From MGBC131033 sp910585655 (lineage in GTDB: Bacteria; Bacillota; Clostridia; Lachnospirales; Lachnospiraceae): a stretch of DNA of 64,000 nt. A model generated the notes under the pieces. It ran no database searches, was not told the DNA's origin, and saw nothing but the letters and a program-made list of their open reading frames with translations. Where the stretch lies: positions 1-64,000 of the forward strand of contig CATBCG010000059.1 of NCBI GenBank assembly GCA_949502025.1. Direction: 5' to 3'. Within the stretch, counting starts at the first letter, position 1. Each line of letters begins with the position of its first letter. The translations under genes and the position numbers were made by a program. Below, piece after piece: positions 50,860 through 59,501 of this stretch.

Positions 50860-52590
50860 ATGGCTTCTGATTATACCCCACTGCGTTCCACTTCTTCCAA
50901 TCCCCGTTCTCCCAGACAGGTATCCTATTCCTCTCATTCCTCTGCCAGCGCTTCCGTCGGAGACCATACGGCAGCTTCTCTTCAAAAGGGACAGACCGTG
51001 CGTGGGCAAGTAACCAATATCACTGCAAGAGACATCAGCCTACAGATGGAAAACGGACAGAATCTAACAGCGCGTTACAACGACGCCCTTGATCTGCTGA
51101 TTGGTGATCAAGCCAGCTTCCGGGTTCTGTCAGCCGACGAGCAGGGAATCATCCTCCGTCCGCTCTATCCTGGCAGCCAGGGCGCTTCCAAGGCAGACGC
51201 CACTATTTTAAAGGCTTTAGATGCTGCCGCCCTGCCTGTGACCGAACGAAATGTCGCGCTTGTTTCCGCTCTGTTAAAAAACAATATGCCGATTCACGCG
51301 CCTATGTTAAATGCCATTCTCCAGCAGGCGTTCCGTAACCCGGATATTTCGATTGAAAACCTGGTGAGCATGAATCGAATGGGCTTGCCGATTGAACCGG
51401 ATACTACCCAATGGTTTGAAAATTATTGCAACCTGGAACATCAGCTATTAGGGCAGTTCCAGGATGTCACGGCGGAAGCTTTTTCCCACCTGCAAGCCCT
51501 GCTTGGAGAAAATACTCAGGCAGCCGCCCAGTTCGCCGGTCAGCTACTTTCTATCCCGGAAAATCTCTCTTTTCTGCTGCCGGATCTTGAATTGCCCGGC
51601 AGCATAGAAGGGCAGATCGGAAACGAAGAAGCGGCGGGAGAAACCATTCCGGCAGACGGAAGCAGTTCCGGAAACCCCCTCGCAGAAGCTCTAGCCGAAG
51701 AGCGTGCAAAGGACTCTGCTTCTATTCGTTCCGATATGACGGATACCGCAAGCGCTGCGCCAGCTTCCGACTCGCCGTTTTCCAGTTTTCTCCAGCTCTT
51801 AAAAGGCTGGCAGCTTCCAAACGGTCTAATCCTTCAGGAAAATCCACCGGATTCCCAAAATATGGTTCAGGTGCTAAAATCCATCCTCTCCGGCGCTGCC
51901 AGAGGGCATAATACCGGCGGTATCCGTGAATTATTAGAGCATCCGTTTTTCAAACAGCTTACCCAGGATCTCTATCAGCAGAATTGGACGCTTTCTCCGG
52001 AAGATCTGTTGAAAAAAGAAGCTGTTTCCAAACTGTATGAACGGCTGCTCTCTCAGCTTAACCGTCTTGACGAAGCCGGAACCGGCGGCGGAAACCGTCA
52101 AAGCGCGGTCAGCCAAGCCAAGCAAAACCTCGGTTTTTTAAATACATTAAACGAATTGTATACCTATGTCCAGCTTCCGCTCCGTCTTTCGGGGGAACAG
52201 ACGCACGCCGACCTTTATGTCTATACCAATAAGCGTTCCTCAGGTCGCCAGGAAGACGGCTCTGTATCCTGCCTGCTGCATTTGACCATGAGCCATTTAG
52301 GGCTGTTAGATATTCGCGTCCGCCTGGATGCCGGACAGGTAAAAACACTGTTTTATCTGGAAGATAAAGCAGCTGCCTCTTTGATTGAAGCACATCTGCC
52401 GGAGTTAGACGAAGCCGTCGCGCGTCACGGCGTTTCCATGACCTCTCAGGTCATCCGCCAGTCCCTGCAAGCTGCCAGAAAGGAACAAAAGGCTGATGCC
52501 GAATCAGACTCCCCGTTTCTGCACAACCTGCTTGATACAGAAGGAGTCTCTTCCGCCGTTCACCGCTATTCCTTTGATATCCGGGCATAA
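50860..52590 (+). CDS. fliK: flagellar hook-length control protein FliK-like
   Basis: A 576-residue FliK-like protein: a Ser/Thr-rich N-terminus, a small beta domain (KGQTVRGQVTNITARDISLQ), a long low-complexity middle with Ala/Asp/Ser runs, and the conserved C-terminal Flg_hook part with LPLRLSGEQTHADLYVYTNK and LGLLDIRVRLDAG. FliK sets hook length and switches flagellar export. It is away from a flagellar operon, but a PilZ gene follows. The ATG at 50860 is preceded by GGAAAGG; a GTG at 50851 is possible. Confidence 0.75.
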   Translation: MASDYTPLRSTSSNPRSPRQVSYSSHSSASASVGDHTAASLQKGQTVRGQVTNITARDISLQMENGQNLTARYNDALDLLIGDQASFRVLSADEQGIILRPLYPGSQGASKADATILKALDAAALPVTERNVALVSALLKNNMPIHAPMLNAILQQAFRNPDISIENLVSMNRMGLPIEPDTTQWFENYCNLEHQLLGQFQDVTAEAFSHLQALLGENTQAAAQFAGQLLSIPENLSFLLPDLELPGSIEGQIGNEEAAGETIPADGSSSGNPLAEALAEERAKDSASIRSDMTDTASAAPASDSPFSSFLQLLKGWQLPNGLILQENPPDSQNMVQVLKSILSGAARGHNTGGIRELLEHPFFKQLTQDLYQQNWTLSPEDLLKKEAVSKLYERLLSQLNRLDEAGTGGGNRQSAVSQAKQNLGFLNTLNELYTYVQLPLRLSGEQTHADLYVYTNKRSSGRQEDGSVSCLLHLTMSHLGLLDIRVRLDAGQVKTLFYLEDKAAASLIEAHLPELDEAVARHGVSMTSQVIRQSLQAARKEQKADAESDSPFLHNLLDTEGVSSAVHRYSFDIRA

Positions 52591-52600
52591 ATCCAGACAC

Positions 52601-52641
52601 AGGCGAGAAGCAAAGCATACCAAGCGCCTTGCCTCTCGCCT
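52601..52641. terminator. bidirectional terminator between fliK and the PilZ gene
   Basis: 13-bp inverted repeat (52601-52613 with 52629-52641, 12 of 13 paired), then a short second hairpin TGCCT/AGGCA and TCTTTT on the plus side. It lies between the two convergent genes. Confidence 0.72.
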
Positions 52642-52673
52642 GCCTGGAACAGGCAATCTTTTACGATACAGAA

Positions 52674-53030
52674 CTATGCCTGTTCTTCTAATTCCTCAAA
52701 AATATAATCCAAAATCGACGGAAAGCCTACAAATTCACAGCCATATAGCTTTTTGCCATCCGTCTGTGTTTCCTCCCGGATAATCTTTACCACGCAATGA
52801 AACCTGGCGTCCTCCCGATCCAGCAAATGCAGCACTGCATTAAAATAATATCCCAGCGGCAGCACACTCTCCGTCTGAAAGCCGATTCCTGTCCTAGATA
52901 CATTCATTACCTCAATCGGCGCATCCACATCCCCTACCTGGTCGTTGTCCTGCCGAAACAGCGACGAAACGGTCAGCTTTAATTCGATCGGGACACGCTT
53001 TGCACGACGCTTTTCTGAAAAATCACTCAT
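52674..53030 (-). CDS. PilZ-domain c-di-GMP receptor
   Basis: A 118-residue single-domain PilZ protein. The c-di-GMP-binding arginines are in RRAKRVPIEL near the start and the second motif is NVSRTGIGF (D/NxSxxG). No other domain. It should sense cyclic di-GMP and could tune motility or surface growth, which fits its place beside fliK. Convergent with fliK. Confidence 0.88.
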   Translation of the reverse strand: MSDFSEKRRAKRVPIELKLTVSSLFRQDNDQVGDVDAPIEVMNVSRTGIGFQTESVLPLGYYFNAVLHLLDREDARFHCVVKIIREETQTDGKKLYGCEFVGFPSILDYIFEELEEQA

Positions 53031-53066
53031 CTTCCGTTCTCCCCTTTCTTTTTTCCAAGCATATCC

Positions 53067-54323
53067 TTATACTTCTTTCCCGAAACCTCTTTTTATTGCT
53101 TCCCCAAACAGCTTGGGCTGAATATCCGGATACGTCCATTCCTCCGGTGCCGGAAGCTCCTTTGTATCGCAGAAACGAAGCTCTTTGATTTCATAATGCA
53201 AATCCGACTCCATTACTTCTATCTCTGCAAAAAACAGCATACCAAAGCTTTCCTCACCATAAAAATTCCACGGCGCTGTTACCGAATAAACACAAACCGG
53301 CGAAAGCCTGCACTCTGTAGCTCCGGTTTCCTCATAAAGTTCCCGTCTGGCGGTTTCCTCAAGCATTTCGTCTGTCTTTCTATGCCCGCCGGGTATTTCC
53401 CAGGTGACGCGATCCTGATGCCTGCCAAATACCCATTTCCCCTGATATCTTGCTAAGATAACAGCAAATTTTATTGGTTTTTCTGTCTCTGTTTCATAAA
53501 AACGAATACGGGTTTGCTCCAGCCATCTTGCCACTCCGTCCTCTTCATTGCTGCCAATAACACCTGTTGCCTTGCTTTTTAATTCTTCTACCGCATTTTC
53601 CACGGCATAACATTCATCGGAAACCTCAAACATCGGAATATCGTTGATGGCGTCTCCAAACGACACTACTCGCTCGCAGCCCCACAGCGCTTTCAGCTTT
53701 CGGATCGCCTCTGCCTTTGTCGCCTTTACCGGCATAATTTCACACATATACTCCGGTCGGTACAGCTCCTGTTGGAACGTACAGCGAAAGCGGTCGTCTC
53801 CAAAAAGTCTGTCGTACAGTGGTCGAAGCTCCTCCGGATCTCCGATACAGTTAAAATAAAACATTTCTCCCTGATAGAGTTCCTCTTCCGTCGTCACCGG
53901 GCGGAGACGCCTGTCTCCCTGCCGGAGACTCAAATAACGGCGGATTCCTTCGTTTTCTCTTCCCGCTATCCAGGAAACCTTTTCCACTCCATCCACAAAG
54001 GAATAGACCATAGGATTGACTCCGTACTCCTGCAGGATGTCCCTAATCTGCATCTGTTCCTCGTGCGTAAAGCCCTCTCTGGCTAAAACTTCTCCGGTAG
54101 ATGGCTGGAAAATAAAAGCTCCATTATAGGCAATCACCGGAATATCCGTAGAAAGTCCTCCGGTCACAGCAGACGCCGAAACAAGCGAACGCGACGTCGC
54201 ATAAGTAAACAACATTCCCCGCTTTACCAATTTATTCAAAATTTGGAGGCTTGTTTCACTGATTTTGTTCTCACGATTCAGCAATGTCCCATCTAAATCT
54301 GTCACATATAAAGTCTTTCCCAT
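53067..54323 (-). CDS. HAD (Cof-type) phosphatase fused to a Nudix hydrolase
   Basis: A 418-residue two-domain protein. Residues 1-265 are a Cof-type HAD phosphatase with the catalytic DLDGTLL at residues 9-15, ATSR and FGDAINDIPMF. Residues about 285-418 are a Nudix domain with the signature GHRKTDEMLEETARRELYEE (followed by TGA) and a YSVTAPWNFYGEESFGM loop. Fusions of Cof and Nudix are found in Firmicutes and may remove damaged nucleotides or sugar phosphates. The substrate is unknown. Confidence 0.9.
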   Translation of the reverse strand: MGKTLYVTDLDGTLLNRENKISETSLQILNKLVKRGMLFTYATSRSLVSASAVTGGLSTDIPVIAYNGAFIFQPSTGEVLAREGFTHEEQMQIRDILQEYGVNPMVYSFVDGVEKVSWIAGRENEGIRRYLSLRQGDRRLRPVTTEEELYQGEMFYFNCIGDPEELRPLYDRLFGDDRFRCTFQQELYRPEYMCEIMPVKATKAEAIRKLKALWGCERVVSFGDAINDIPMFEVSDECYAVENAVEELKSKATGVIGSNEEDGVARWLEQTRIRFYETETEKPIKFAVILARYQGKWVFGRHQDRVTWEIPGGHRKTDEMLEETARRELYEETGATECRLSPVCVYSVTAPWNFYGEESFGMLFFAEIEVMESDLHYEIKELRFCDTKELPAPEEWTYPDIQPKLFGEAIKRGFGKEV

Positions 54324-54367
54324 TTCTCTTTTTCACTCCCTTTCCTCCGATTTTCATTGCTTTTCTT

Positions 54368-54997
54368 TCAGTCTAAAAGATTTCTCGGGCGCAGCACAAT
54401 CACTTGCGCTTCCTGTGCCTCGTCTGTTTCCAGCTCGCTGCCTGCCTCCTTCTTTATGCTGTCCATTTTTTCTAAAAATTCCTCTACTTTCCCTAATACA
54501 TCAAATCCAAATCCCTCTTCGTCGTCCCGGTAGTGCATCGGAACCACTATTCTTGGCTCTATTTTTTTCACCAAATCCGCTGCCTGAGCAGCATCTATCG
54601 TATAATGCCCGCCGACCGGCAACAGCAGTACATCAACTCCCTTTAGCTGCTCTAGCTGCTCCGGTTCTGGTTCGCAGCCCAAATCCCCCATATGCGCCAA
54701 CCTGGTTTCCCCGTCTCCTAATATCGTAATCTGATTCTCGCCTCTCCGTTCCCCTTTCGCATCGTCATGATACGTATTCATCTGCTCTACCGTAAACGGA
54801 TTTTCTTCTGCCTCCCACAGCCCTATTCCGTCCCGGTAATTGTGATCGTTATGTTCATGGCTGCAAAGTACCAGGTTCGCCCGTTCCCGAATGGATGCCA
54901 ACCCCGGCACGCTGCCGTCTGCATAGGGATCAAGAATCACGATAAAATCTCCCTTTTCTACCTTAAAACAAGAATGCCCTAGCCATGTCAGTTTCAT
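54368..54997 (-). CDS. UlaG-like MBL-fold hydrolase
   Basis: A 209-residue small metallo-beta-lactamase-fold protein of the UlaG/YtkL type. LTWLGHSCFKVE opens the fold, and the metal signature is CSHEHNDHNY (H47, H49, D51, H52), with LPVGGHYTIDAAQAAD and VPMHYR later. The C-terminal tail is acidic. It probably hydrolyses a small ester or lactone. It lies 44 bases upstream of the HAD-Nudix gene. Confidence 0.87.
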   Translation of the reverse strand: MKLTWLGHSCFKVEKGDFIVILDPYADGSVPGLASIRERANLVLCSHEHNDHNYRDGIGLWEAEENPFTVEQMNTYHDDAKGERRGENQITILGDGETRLAHMGDLGCEPEPEQLEQLKGVDVLLLPVGGHYTIDAAQAADLVKKIEPRIVVPMHYRDDEEGFGFDVLGKVEEFLEKMDSIKKEAGSELETDEAQEAQVIVLRPRNLLD

Positions 54998-55091
54998 ATT
55001 GATTCATCCTTTCTTTATTTCTCTATTCTTGAATAAAATGCTTTTATTTCCTCCTCCACCTCCGAAAAATCCATACTTTTCTATTCCTTCC

Positions 55092-55964
55092 CTATTGAAA
55101 CACTTCCTTCATAATCCCCTTCTCCATATCGTCAATATTATAAATCGTCTCCATCACTTCAAACGTCTCCCGCAGGTTCCCTCTGGCGTTTTTCCAGCCG
55201 CTTCCGTCGGTAAACCAGACAAAGGTAAATCCCTTAATTGTATCGGCTTCCTGGGAAAGCATTTTATAGCTTCTTGCCGTTTCATTTAACTTCGAGCCGC
55301 TGCTTCCATAAAAATTCGTTTCTATCCCGTAGATCATTTCTTCTGTCCGGATCACAAAGTCAAACCGCTTCGCCGCTTTCCCTTCATTGGAAAGCGCGGA
55401 CAAATCAATGTTCCATCGTTTTTCAATGTCCTTTAAATACATTTCTTTAAAATAGGTCTGATCTTTGATAAAACCTGCTGCCACGATGTAACGTTCTACC
55501 AAATCTTCCATCTGATGCCCGCCACGGTTTTTCCGTCCGTTGGAATCCAGACCTGTTTCCACTCCCATCACATAGTCCACCAGATTGTTGACCAGATGGT
55601 TGGCAAGCAGATCGAAAAGCCCGGTTTTTTTCATAAATACCTGATACTGCTCAAGCGGATAATTCCTTTGGTCAAAGCGGTAACGATAGGCTCCCTCCTC
55701 ATCCTGCGCGTAGATTTCATTGCTGCGAACCGCCAGCAAAAGAGGGATACACGTTAATGTTTCCGGATATTTTGTAACAATCTTTTCAAAATCCCCCTCC
55801 GGATCTTTGGAGCCAATCAGGGTATTTAAAATATTCAGTTCGACTTTTACCTCCTCTACATTCCGCACCACTTTTTCAAAATCGATATAATAATCATATC
55901 CGGAAATGCTTGGTCGAAATTTTTCCAGCCAGGCGTCGAACTCTCTCTCCTTTGTTTCTTTCAT
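55092..55964 (-). CDS. dpnB: type II restriction endonuclease, DpnII/MboI family
   Basis: A 290-residue GATC-specific restriction enzyme (DpnII family). Typical segments are LNILNTLIGSKD, LLLAVRSNEIYA, NRGGHQMEDLVERYI and the nuclease core KRFDFVIRTEEMIYGIETNF with Asp/Glu metal ligands. Third gene of the dpnM-dpnA-dpnB order of pneumococcal DpnII. It cuts unmethylated GATC; both host methylases are directly upstream. Confidence 0.95.
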   Translation of the reverse strand: MKETKEREFDAWLEKFRPSISGYDYYIDFEKVVRNVEEVKVELNILNTLIGSKDPEGDFEKIVTKYPETLTCIPLLLAVRSNEIYAQDEEGAYRYRFDQRNYPLEQYQVFMKKTGLFDLLANHLVNNLVDYVMGVETGLDSNGRKNRGGHQMEDLVERYIVAAGFIKDQTYFKEMYLKDIEKRWNIDLSALSNEGKAAKRFDFVIRTEEMIYGIETNFYGSSGSKLNETARSYKMLSQEADTIKGFTFVWFTDGSGWKNARGNLRETFEVMETIYNIDDMEKGIMKEVFQ

Positions 55965-55971
55965 TTTGATG

Positions 55972-56784
55972 TCATCCTTCCGTTTTCCTTCTTTTTAGCT
56001 CTTTTTCCAGCCTTCTTTGAGACAGCGCCAGATATTCTTCTTCCTGGTCAATCCCTACAAACTGCCGTCCCAGCCGTATCGCAGCCACCCCGGTCGTACC
56101 GGAACCGCAAAAAGGATCTAAAATCGTCTCTCCCTCCTCAGTCGAAGCGAGAATCATCCGTTCCAGCAAATAACAGGGCTTTTGGGTCGGATGCTTTCCT
56201 TCCGTCTTTTCCGAAGCCTTTGTCAAGGTGCCTGTCCATACGTCTTTCATCTGTTTTCCGCCGTTTAACTCCCGCATTTGTTCATAATGAAACAGATGCT
56301 TTGCCTTCTTTTCATTTTTTCTTGCCCAAAGAATGGTTTCCGTGGAATGAGTAAAATAACGACAGGAAATATTGGGCGGCGGATTGGTCTTTTGCCAGGT
56401 AATATTGTTGAGAATCTTATACCGTTCCTGTTCCAAAGCCATTCCTACGGAGTAAATATTGTGCAGAGTCCCGGAAATCCAAATAGTGCCGTTTGGCTTT
56501 AGTACCCGCCTGCATAGCCGGATCCATTTCCGGTTAAACATATGCTTTTTTTCGACTGTGTTTTCTGCCAGCTTATCCCATGTTCCCTTATTGACGGAAA
56601 CCGCTCTGCCTCCCTGACAGGTAAAGCCGTCGTTGCTTAAAAAATAAGGCGGATCGGCAAAAATCATATCAACGGACTCTGATTTTATCTTTTTTAAAAG
56701 CTGAAACGCATCTCCTAAAAAAAGCTGCGCCCCTTCTGTTTCAAAATACTTCGGCGCTCTATTTGAAATAATCGACTCCATCAA
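55972..56784 (-). CDS. dpnA: DpnA-type adenine DNA methyltransferase
   Basis: A 270-residue beta-class N6-adenine methyltransferase. DPPYF is at residues 44-48 (motif IV) and the SAM-binding motif I is near the C-terminus (ILDPFCGSGTTGVAA), the order expected for beta enzymes. DpnA methylates GATC, including single-stranded DNA, protecting incoming DNA during uptake. It overlaps dpnM by four bases and is followed seven bases on by the nuclease gene. Confidence 0.93.
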   Translation of the reverse strand: MMESIISNRAPKYFETEGAQLFLGDAFQLLKKIKSESVDMIFADPPYFLSNDGFTCQGGRAVSVNKGTWDKLAENTVEKKHMFNRKWIRLCRRVLKPNGTIWISGTLHNIYSVGMALEQERYKILNNITWQKTNPPPNISCRYFTHSTETILWARKNEKKAKHLFHYEQMRELNGGKQMKDVWTGTLTKASEKTEGKHPTQKPCYLLERMILASTEEGETILDPFCGSGTTGVAAIRLGRQFVGIDQEEEYLALSQRRLEKELKRRKTEG

Positions 56785-57692
56785 ACCGGCTCCTGTACGT
56801 TATAATTATAAATGATCACTTCCTCGCCTACCCGCTTTGTCGCGTCCGAATTGATCAGCCTCTTTACTCCTACCACATCTACCTGGTACCCCTTTTCTCC
56901 ATACAATTCATGAATCAATTCCGTATTATGGTTTGTCAGCATACAATAGCACCCACGCTCTGTCAGCTCGTCAAACAATCTGGCAAGACGCTTGTGGCTT
57001 TCCAAATCAAACCCTTCCTTGGTATACGATTCAAACGACGACGGATTAAGCGGCGCATAGGGACTGTCAATAAATACAAAATCCCCTTCTTTCGCTTCCT
57101 TACAGGCTTCCTCAAAATCTCCCTCCAAAATCGTTACTTTCTGCAGATACGCCGAAATATCCCGAATAGAGGACTCGTCAATCGACGGGCTGACACTGTT
57201 GTTGTATGGTACGTTAAATAACCCCTGCCCGTTTACCCGGTAGAGACCGTTAAAACAATGCTTGTTTAAAAAGACAAAACGCGCCGCCAGTTCTACATCA
57301 AAGCATTCCTTTGCCAGCCGCTCGTTGTATTGCTTACGTATCGTATAATAATACTGCTTCGCGCCTTCCTTTTCCTTTGCTTCCTTCTGTCTACTTTTGC
57401 TATTTGTCGGTTCTGCCACTCCATATTCTGCCAGTCCGGCATCCAGTTCCTGTACTTTTTTAATAAATTCCTCCGGCATCCGGCAAATCTGCTGATAGAC
57501 GTTAATCAGCGCTTTGTTGATATCATTGATCAGAGCATTTGCAGGCTGCAGTTCAAAAATCACCGCGCCTCCTCCTACAAACGGTTCATAATACCGCCTG
57601 TAATGCTCCGGCATTCGTTCTTTAATCTGCGTCAAAAGCTGCCGCTTCCCACCTGCCCATTTGATAAACGGCGTCAAGCCTGTTTGATTCAT
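56781..57692 (-). CDS. dpnM: DpnM-type Dam methyltransferase
   Basis: A 303-residue alpha-class Dam methyltransferase for GATC. Motif X/I is FIKWAGGKRQLL, followed by EPFVGGGAVIFEL. The catalytic motif IV, normally DPPY, reads DSPY here (residues 209-212, codons GAC AGT CCC TAT), while the following APLNPSSF agrees with the family. The residues otherwise look functional, so the serine may be tolerated, but activity should not be assumed. GGGGAGGAAAAAC and a strong promoter lie directly upstream. First gene of the operon. Confidence 0.93.
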   Translation of the reverse strand: MNQTGLTPFIKWAGGKRQLLTQIKERMPEHYRRYYEPFVGGGAVIFELQPANALINDINKALINVYQQICRMPEEFIKKVQELDAGLAEYGVAEPTNSKSRQKEAKEKEGAKQYYYTIRKQYNERLAKECFDVELAARFVFLNKHCFNGLYRVNGQGLFNVPYNNSVSPSIDESSIRDISAYLQKVTILEGDFEEACKEAKEGDFVFIDSPYAPLNPSSFESYTKEGFDLESHKRLARLFDELTERGCYCMLTNHNTELIHELYGEKGYQVDVVGVKRLINSDATKRVGEEVIIYNYNVQEPV

Positions 57693-57735
57693 GTTTTTCC
57701 TCCCCTACCTAGGCTACTATCCTTCCTGTCCTCTT

Positions 57736-57764
57736 ATTATAGATGGAATTGAAGAAAATGACAA
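57736..57764 (-). promoter_or_regulatory. sigma-A-type promoter of the DpnII operon
   Basis: Minus strand TTGTCA (57759-57764), 17-base spacer and a perfect TATAAT (57736-57741). Start would be near 57729, with a leader of about 37 bases. Confidence 0.82.
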
Positions 57765-57891
57765 CTTGAATTTCTTTCTTTTTTTATTTTTCCTTGTAGT
57801 TTTTTCTCTCAAACTGGTAGTATATCTTATGAGAGATAACTTAACGTTTTTGAACTTATGGAATCGATCGATAAAAAGCGAGGTGAAACAT

Positions 57892-58467
57892 ATGTCCGCA
57901 CCAACCAAAGAAACACAAATCCTTACCCTGTTAGAAAACCGTTCCGAACAGGCTATCCGTGAGTTAGAGCAAGCCTATGGAACGCTTCTCTACCAGATTT
58001 CTCATCGTATCCTAAACAACCGGCAGGACGCAGAGGAATGTGTCAACGACACCTATCTGGGGGTATGGAATAACATTCCTCCGGCAAAGCCAAAGCCTCT
58101 GCTGCCCTACGTCTGCAAAATTGCCCGCAATCTTTCCTTAAAGCGTTATAGACGGGAACGAGCTGCCAAACGGAACAGCGAATACGAAATCGCCTTAGAA
58201 GAATTAGAGGACTATCTGCCCGCCCGCTCTCCGGATACGGTAGAGCAAACAATCGCCGCAAAAGAACTGGCTCGTATGATAGAACATTTTCTTGATACTC
58301 TGACAGACGAAAACCGCGCCATTTTCCTACGGCGGTACTGGCTTTCCGAGCCTTACGCCGAGATTGCCGCGCAGGTTAAACTAAGTGAAAAAAATGTCTC
58401 TGTACGGCTGACACGTCTGCGAACGCAGCTCAAGAACTATTTAGAAGAACAGGAGGTTTTTTTATGA
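57892..58467 (+). CDS. ECF-type sigma factor
   Basis: A 191-residue sigma-70-family protein with region 2 (LYQISHRILNNRQDAEECVNDTYLGVW) and region 4 (EPYAEIAAQVKLSEKNVSVRL), followed by a helical tail. I start at 57892 behind AGGTGA; the upstream open frame is not needed. It overlaps the anti-sigma gene by four bases. The anti-sigma gene is a membrane protein, so it responds to an outside signal. Targets unknown. Confidence 0.9.
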   Translation: MSAPTKETQILTLLENRSEQAIRELEQAYGTLLYQISHRILNNRQDAEECVNDTYLGVWNNIPPAKPKPLLPYVCKIARNLSLKRYRRERAAKRNSEYEIALEELEDYLPARSPDTVEQTIAAKELARMIEHFLDTLTDENRAIFLRRYWLSEPYAEIAAQVKLSEKNVSVRLTRLRTQLKNYLEEQEVFL

Positions 58468-59501
58468 ACAAAAAACAAGAGCTTTTCTCCGATGCCATGG
58501 GTGAACTGGACAGCCGATACTTGGAACCGATACTTTCCGAACTACCCGATATCTCAAAGAAAACAGGAGCAATCACACAACAAGCTCCCAAAAAATACTG
58601 GAAAAACTACCGCGCACTCTCTGCACTCGCCGCCTGCCTCTGCCTGGTCGTCAGCGGAATCGGTCTGCATTTCTGGCTCCAGGGAAATTCCGAAAAAAAC
58701 TGGAAGGTCAAAGAAATTCCTTATCCACAGCCCGAAGAAGAAATCGCAGAAATCCCTCGTTGGAAAGATCTGCCTATCTATGGGCAATATGCAGAAATCA
58801 AGCCGGAACATCCGGATTTTTCAGAAATCTCTTATTCAACGCGATCTGCTACACTTTTGCCGGAGCAGCTAGAACCAGGAGCCAGGAGCATTCCTGCTGT
58901 CGCCATTGGCTGGGACGAATATGCAGAAGTCGCCGGAGAGGACGGTCAAACTACCTGCCACGCCACTCTTTATCCTATCACCGGAATTTCCAGCGAGTGC
59001 GCAATGGCAGTTCGCTATGAAGGCAGCGATGCCTACTATGCCGTAGTCAACAGCTTTTATCGCCCGCAAACCCTGGGGCAGTTTGCAGACAGCCTAAACC
59101 TGTCGGAAACCCTCAGATTCAACTATGCCTTGTACGAATATACCAAAAATTCCGGAGAACCGGCAACCGTTCAGTTTGAATCACTGGATAACCATCTGCT
59201 TTGGGATCTTCTTTTCACTGCCTCTGAAGCAGAAAACGAATATGACGATTTAGACCATTTTTACGACAGTCACCAAAAACAACTGAATTTTTCTATCAGT
59301 ATCCCTCTCTTGGGCTATGAAAACATCAGCATCAGCCTTTGGGACGGCGGCTACTTAGAAACCAACATCCTGGATACCGGAAAACGCTTCCACATCGGAG
59401 AAGAAGCCGTGCAGAAGGTTCTGGATTATATTTTCAACGAATGTGAAGGCTATGAAATCATTTATACGTATGAGGAGAATGAGACTGGTATCCCGGAATA
59501 A
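58464..59501 (+). CDS. membrane anti-sigma factor-like protein
   Basis: A 345-residue single-span membrane protein. A short cytoplasmic part (SDAMGELDSRYLEPILSELP) precedes one membrane segment (LSALAACLCLVVSGIGLHFW, near residue 55) and a 270-residue extracytoplasmic domain of no recognised family. By context it is the anti-sigma factor of the sigma gene, with which it is coupled. Its end overlaps the aldo/keto reductase gene tail-to-tail by 44 bases. Confidence 0.78.
   Translation: MNKKQELFSDAMGELDSRYLEPILSELPDISKKTGAITQQAPKKYWKNYRALSALAACLCLVVSGIGLHFWLQGNSEKNWKVKEIPYPQPEEEIAEIPRWKDLPIYGQYAEIKPEHPDFSEISYSTRSATLLPEQLEPGARSIPAVAIGWDEYAEVAGEDGQTTCHATLYPITGISSECAMAVRYEGSDAYYAVVNSFYRPQTLGQFADSLNLSETLRFNYALYEYTKNSGEPATVQFESLDNHLLWDLLFTASEAENEYDDLDHFYDSHQKQLNFSISIPLLGYENISISLWDGGYLETNILDTGKRFHIGEEAVQKVLDYIFNECEGYEIIYTYEENETGIPE

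Noticed and set aside
57780..57840. Promoter of the ECF sigma gene
   Set aside because: TTGTAG and TATATC-like hexamers are present but at wrong spacing; no convincing promoter could be chosen.
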